Source: Gammaproteobacteria bacterium (GTDB lineage Bacteria > Pseudomonadota > Gammaproteobacteria > Steroidobacterales > Woeseiaceae). From it: a DNA stretch of 64,000 nucleotides. Below, piece after piece: positions 63,047 to 64,000 of the stretch (positions are counted from its first letter, which is position 1; each line of letters begins with the position of its first letter). A program made the translations under genes and the position numbers. The stretch lies in contig JAADHU010000051.1 in assembly GCA_013151645.1 (NCBI GenBank), positions 124,001 through 188,000 on the forward strand, read 5' to 3'. The notes under the pieces are model-generated. The model was not told the DNA's origin. It ran no database searches and was given only the letters and a program-made list of their open reading frames with translations.

Positions 63047-64000
63047 ATGAGTACAGCAAAAATTATCTATACGGAAACTGACGAAGCGCCGGCACTGGCC
63101 ACCTACTCGTTCTTGCCTATTGTCCAGGCATTTACGCAGCCCGCCGGAATTAACGTAAGAACCAGCGACATCTCGCTTGCGGCCAGAATCATGGCGAATT
63201 TCCCGGCGTATCTCTCTGCGGAGCAGCAACGGCCGGACACACTCGCCGAGCTCGGCGCGCTGACGCAGGTAGCCGACGCAAATATCATCAAGTTACCCAA
63301 CATCAGTGCTTCGATTCCGCAGCTCCAGGCGGCCATTGCTGAATTGCAATCACAAGGTATCGGTATCCCGGATTACCCGGAAGAACCGCAGGATGAAGCG
63401 CAACGAAAAGTCCAGAAACAGTATTCGAAAGTGCTCGGCAGTGCTGTCAATCCGGTTCTCCGGGAAGGCAATTCGGACCGACGTGTGGCGGCACCGGTCA
63501 AACAGTATGCGAAGGACCACCCGCACTCGATGGGCGCGTGGTCAGGCGACTCCGCGACGCATGTTGCACATATGAGCGACGGCGACTTTTATGGCAGCGA
63601 GCAATCTGCGTTTATCCCGGAGGCCGGCAACCTCAGCATAGAATTGACCGACGGTGAGCATCAGGTAACGGTACTTCGAGAAGGCATCGCCGTGCTGAAA
63701 GACGAGGTGATTGATGCGGCGGTCATGAGTTGCCAGGCGCTGCGGGCATTTTTTGCCGCCGAAACGGATGCCGCGAAAGACGATGATATTCTGCTGTCAT
63801 TGCACCTGAAAGCCACCATGATGAAGGTTTCGGATCCCATCATGTTCGGCCATGCCGTTACCATCTATTACAAAGACGTATTTGACAAATACGCAGAACT
63901 GTTCGATTCGATTGGCGTTGATGCGAATAACGGCATTGGCGATGTATACGCGAAAATCGAAGACCTCCCGGTTGAGCAACGCGCCGCAATAGTAGCTGAT
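63047..64000 (+). CDS. icd: Monomeric NADP-dependent isocitrate dehydrogenase, 5' part
   Basis: The first 318 codons of a gene cut by the window end; a full-length protein is about 740 residues. The product starts [24 protein letters not shown] and continues with [33 protein letters not shown] and [15 protein letters not shown]. These are characteristic of the monomeric (IDH-II) class, which oxidises isocitrate to 2-oxoglutarate with NADP+ in the TCA cycle. AAGGAAG precedes ATG 63047. No stop appears before the edge, so the remainder lies beyond 64000. Confidence 0.93.
   Translation, partial: MSTAKIIYTETDEAPALATYSFLPIVQAFTQPAGINVRTSDISLAARIMANFPAYLSAEQQRPDTLAELGALTQVADANIIKLPNISASIPQLQAAIAELQSQGIGIPDYPEEPQDEAQRKVQKQYSKVLGSAVNPVLREGNSDRRVAAPVKQYAKDHPHSMGAWSGDSATHVAHMSDGDFYGSEQSAFIPEAGNLSIELTDGEHQVTVLREGIAVLKDEVIDAAVMSCQALRAFFAAETDAAKDDDILLSLHLKATMMKVSDPIMFGHAVTIYYKDVFDKYAELFDSIGVDANNGIGDVYAKIEDLPVEQRAAIVAD

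Overview
The window is a gene-dense stretch of a Gram-negative chromosome, most likely a marine, aerobic, heterotrophic gammaproteobacterium. The Exb/Tol-type envelope machinery, LepB, GlnB-type PII, monomeric isocitrate dehydrogenase and abundant acyl-CoA genes suggest this; a Woeseia- or Chromatiales-like lineage is a guess with low confidence. I see no tRNA or rRNA gene, CRISPR array, insertion sequence or prophage gene. The only repeat of mobile type is a REPIN-like element.

Region 1 (1-7.9 kb): the end of an SPFH/prohibitin gene, then a minus-strand beta-oxidation operon read from a TetR regulator through thiolase, a FadB/FadJ-type bifunctional enzyme, a PaaG-like isomerase, an acyl-CoA dehydrogenase and a small exported protein. 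A palindrome upstream of tetR is a candidate operator. Region 2 (8-15 kb): single genes, namely truncated hemoglobin, cupin, DJ-1/PfpI-type enzyme, a DnaQ-like exonuclease, a YjiH-type membrane protein, and several small envelope proteins, one with a TonB-box-like N-terminus.

Region 3 (15-22.6 kb): a minus-strand operon headed by icmF (fused B12-dependent isobutyryl-CoA mutase with its G-protein chaperone), followed by a membrane redoxin, a hotdog thioesterase, an SDR and an alpha-methylacyl-CoA racemase. A divergent TetR gene ends inside the REPIN. Region 4 (22.6-31 kb): an eight-gene minus-strand operon with desaturase, TIM-barrel isomerase, LuxR regulator, isovaleryl-CoA dehydrogenase, acyl-CoA carboxylase beta subunit, ACAD10/11-type phosphotransferase, MaoC hydratase and crotonase. 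Together regions 1, 3 and 4 form an island for branched and modified acyl-CoA breakdown, but the biotin-carrying carboxylase subunit and HMG-CoA lyase are not here.

Region 5 (31-40 kb): SDR, PII, signal peptidase, VOC protein, DNA glycosylase and small exported proteins, then an amino-acid-type ABC importer joined to a PLP enzyme lacking the desulfurase cysteine and a fumarylacetoacetase-fold hydrolase. Region 6 (39.9-49.6 kb): a compact operon encoding TlpA, a coiled-coil periplasmic protein, two large TPR proteins, a TPR lipoprotein, an exported protein, TolQ/ExbB, two TolR/ExbD proteins and an AgmX/TonB-like protein. It looks like a proton-driven envelope-spanning machine related to the Myxococcus Glt/Agl system.

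Region 7 (50-64 kb): ApbE, divergent LemA plus M48 protease, SYLF protein plus mechanosensitive channel, a lipoprotein, an LplT/PlsC fusion, a 1348-residue membrane ATPase/P-domain/WD40 protein (the most unusual single gene), two small proteins and the start of a monomeric isocitrate dehydrogenase gene cut by the window end.
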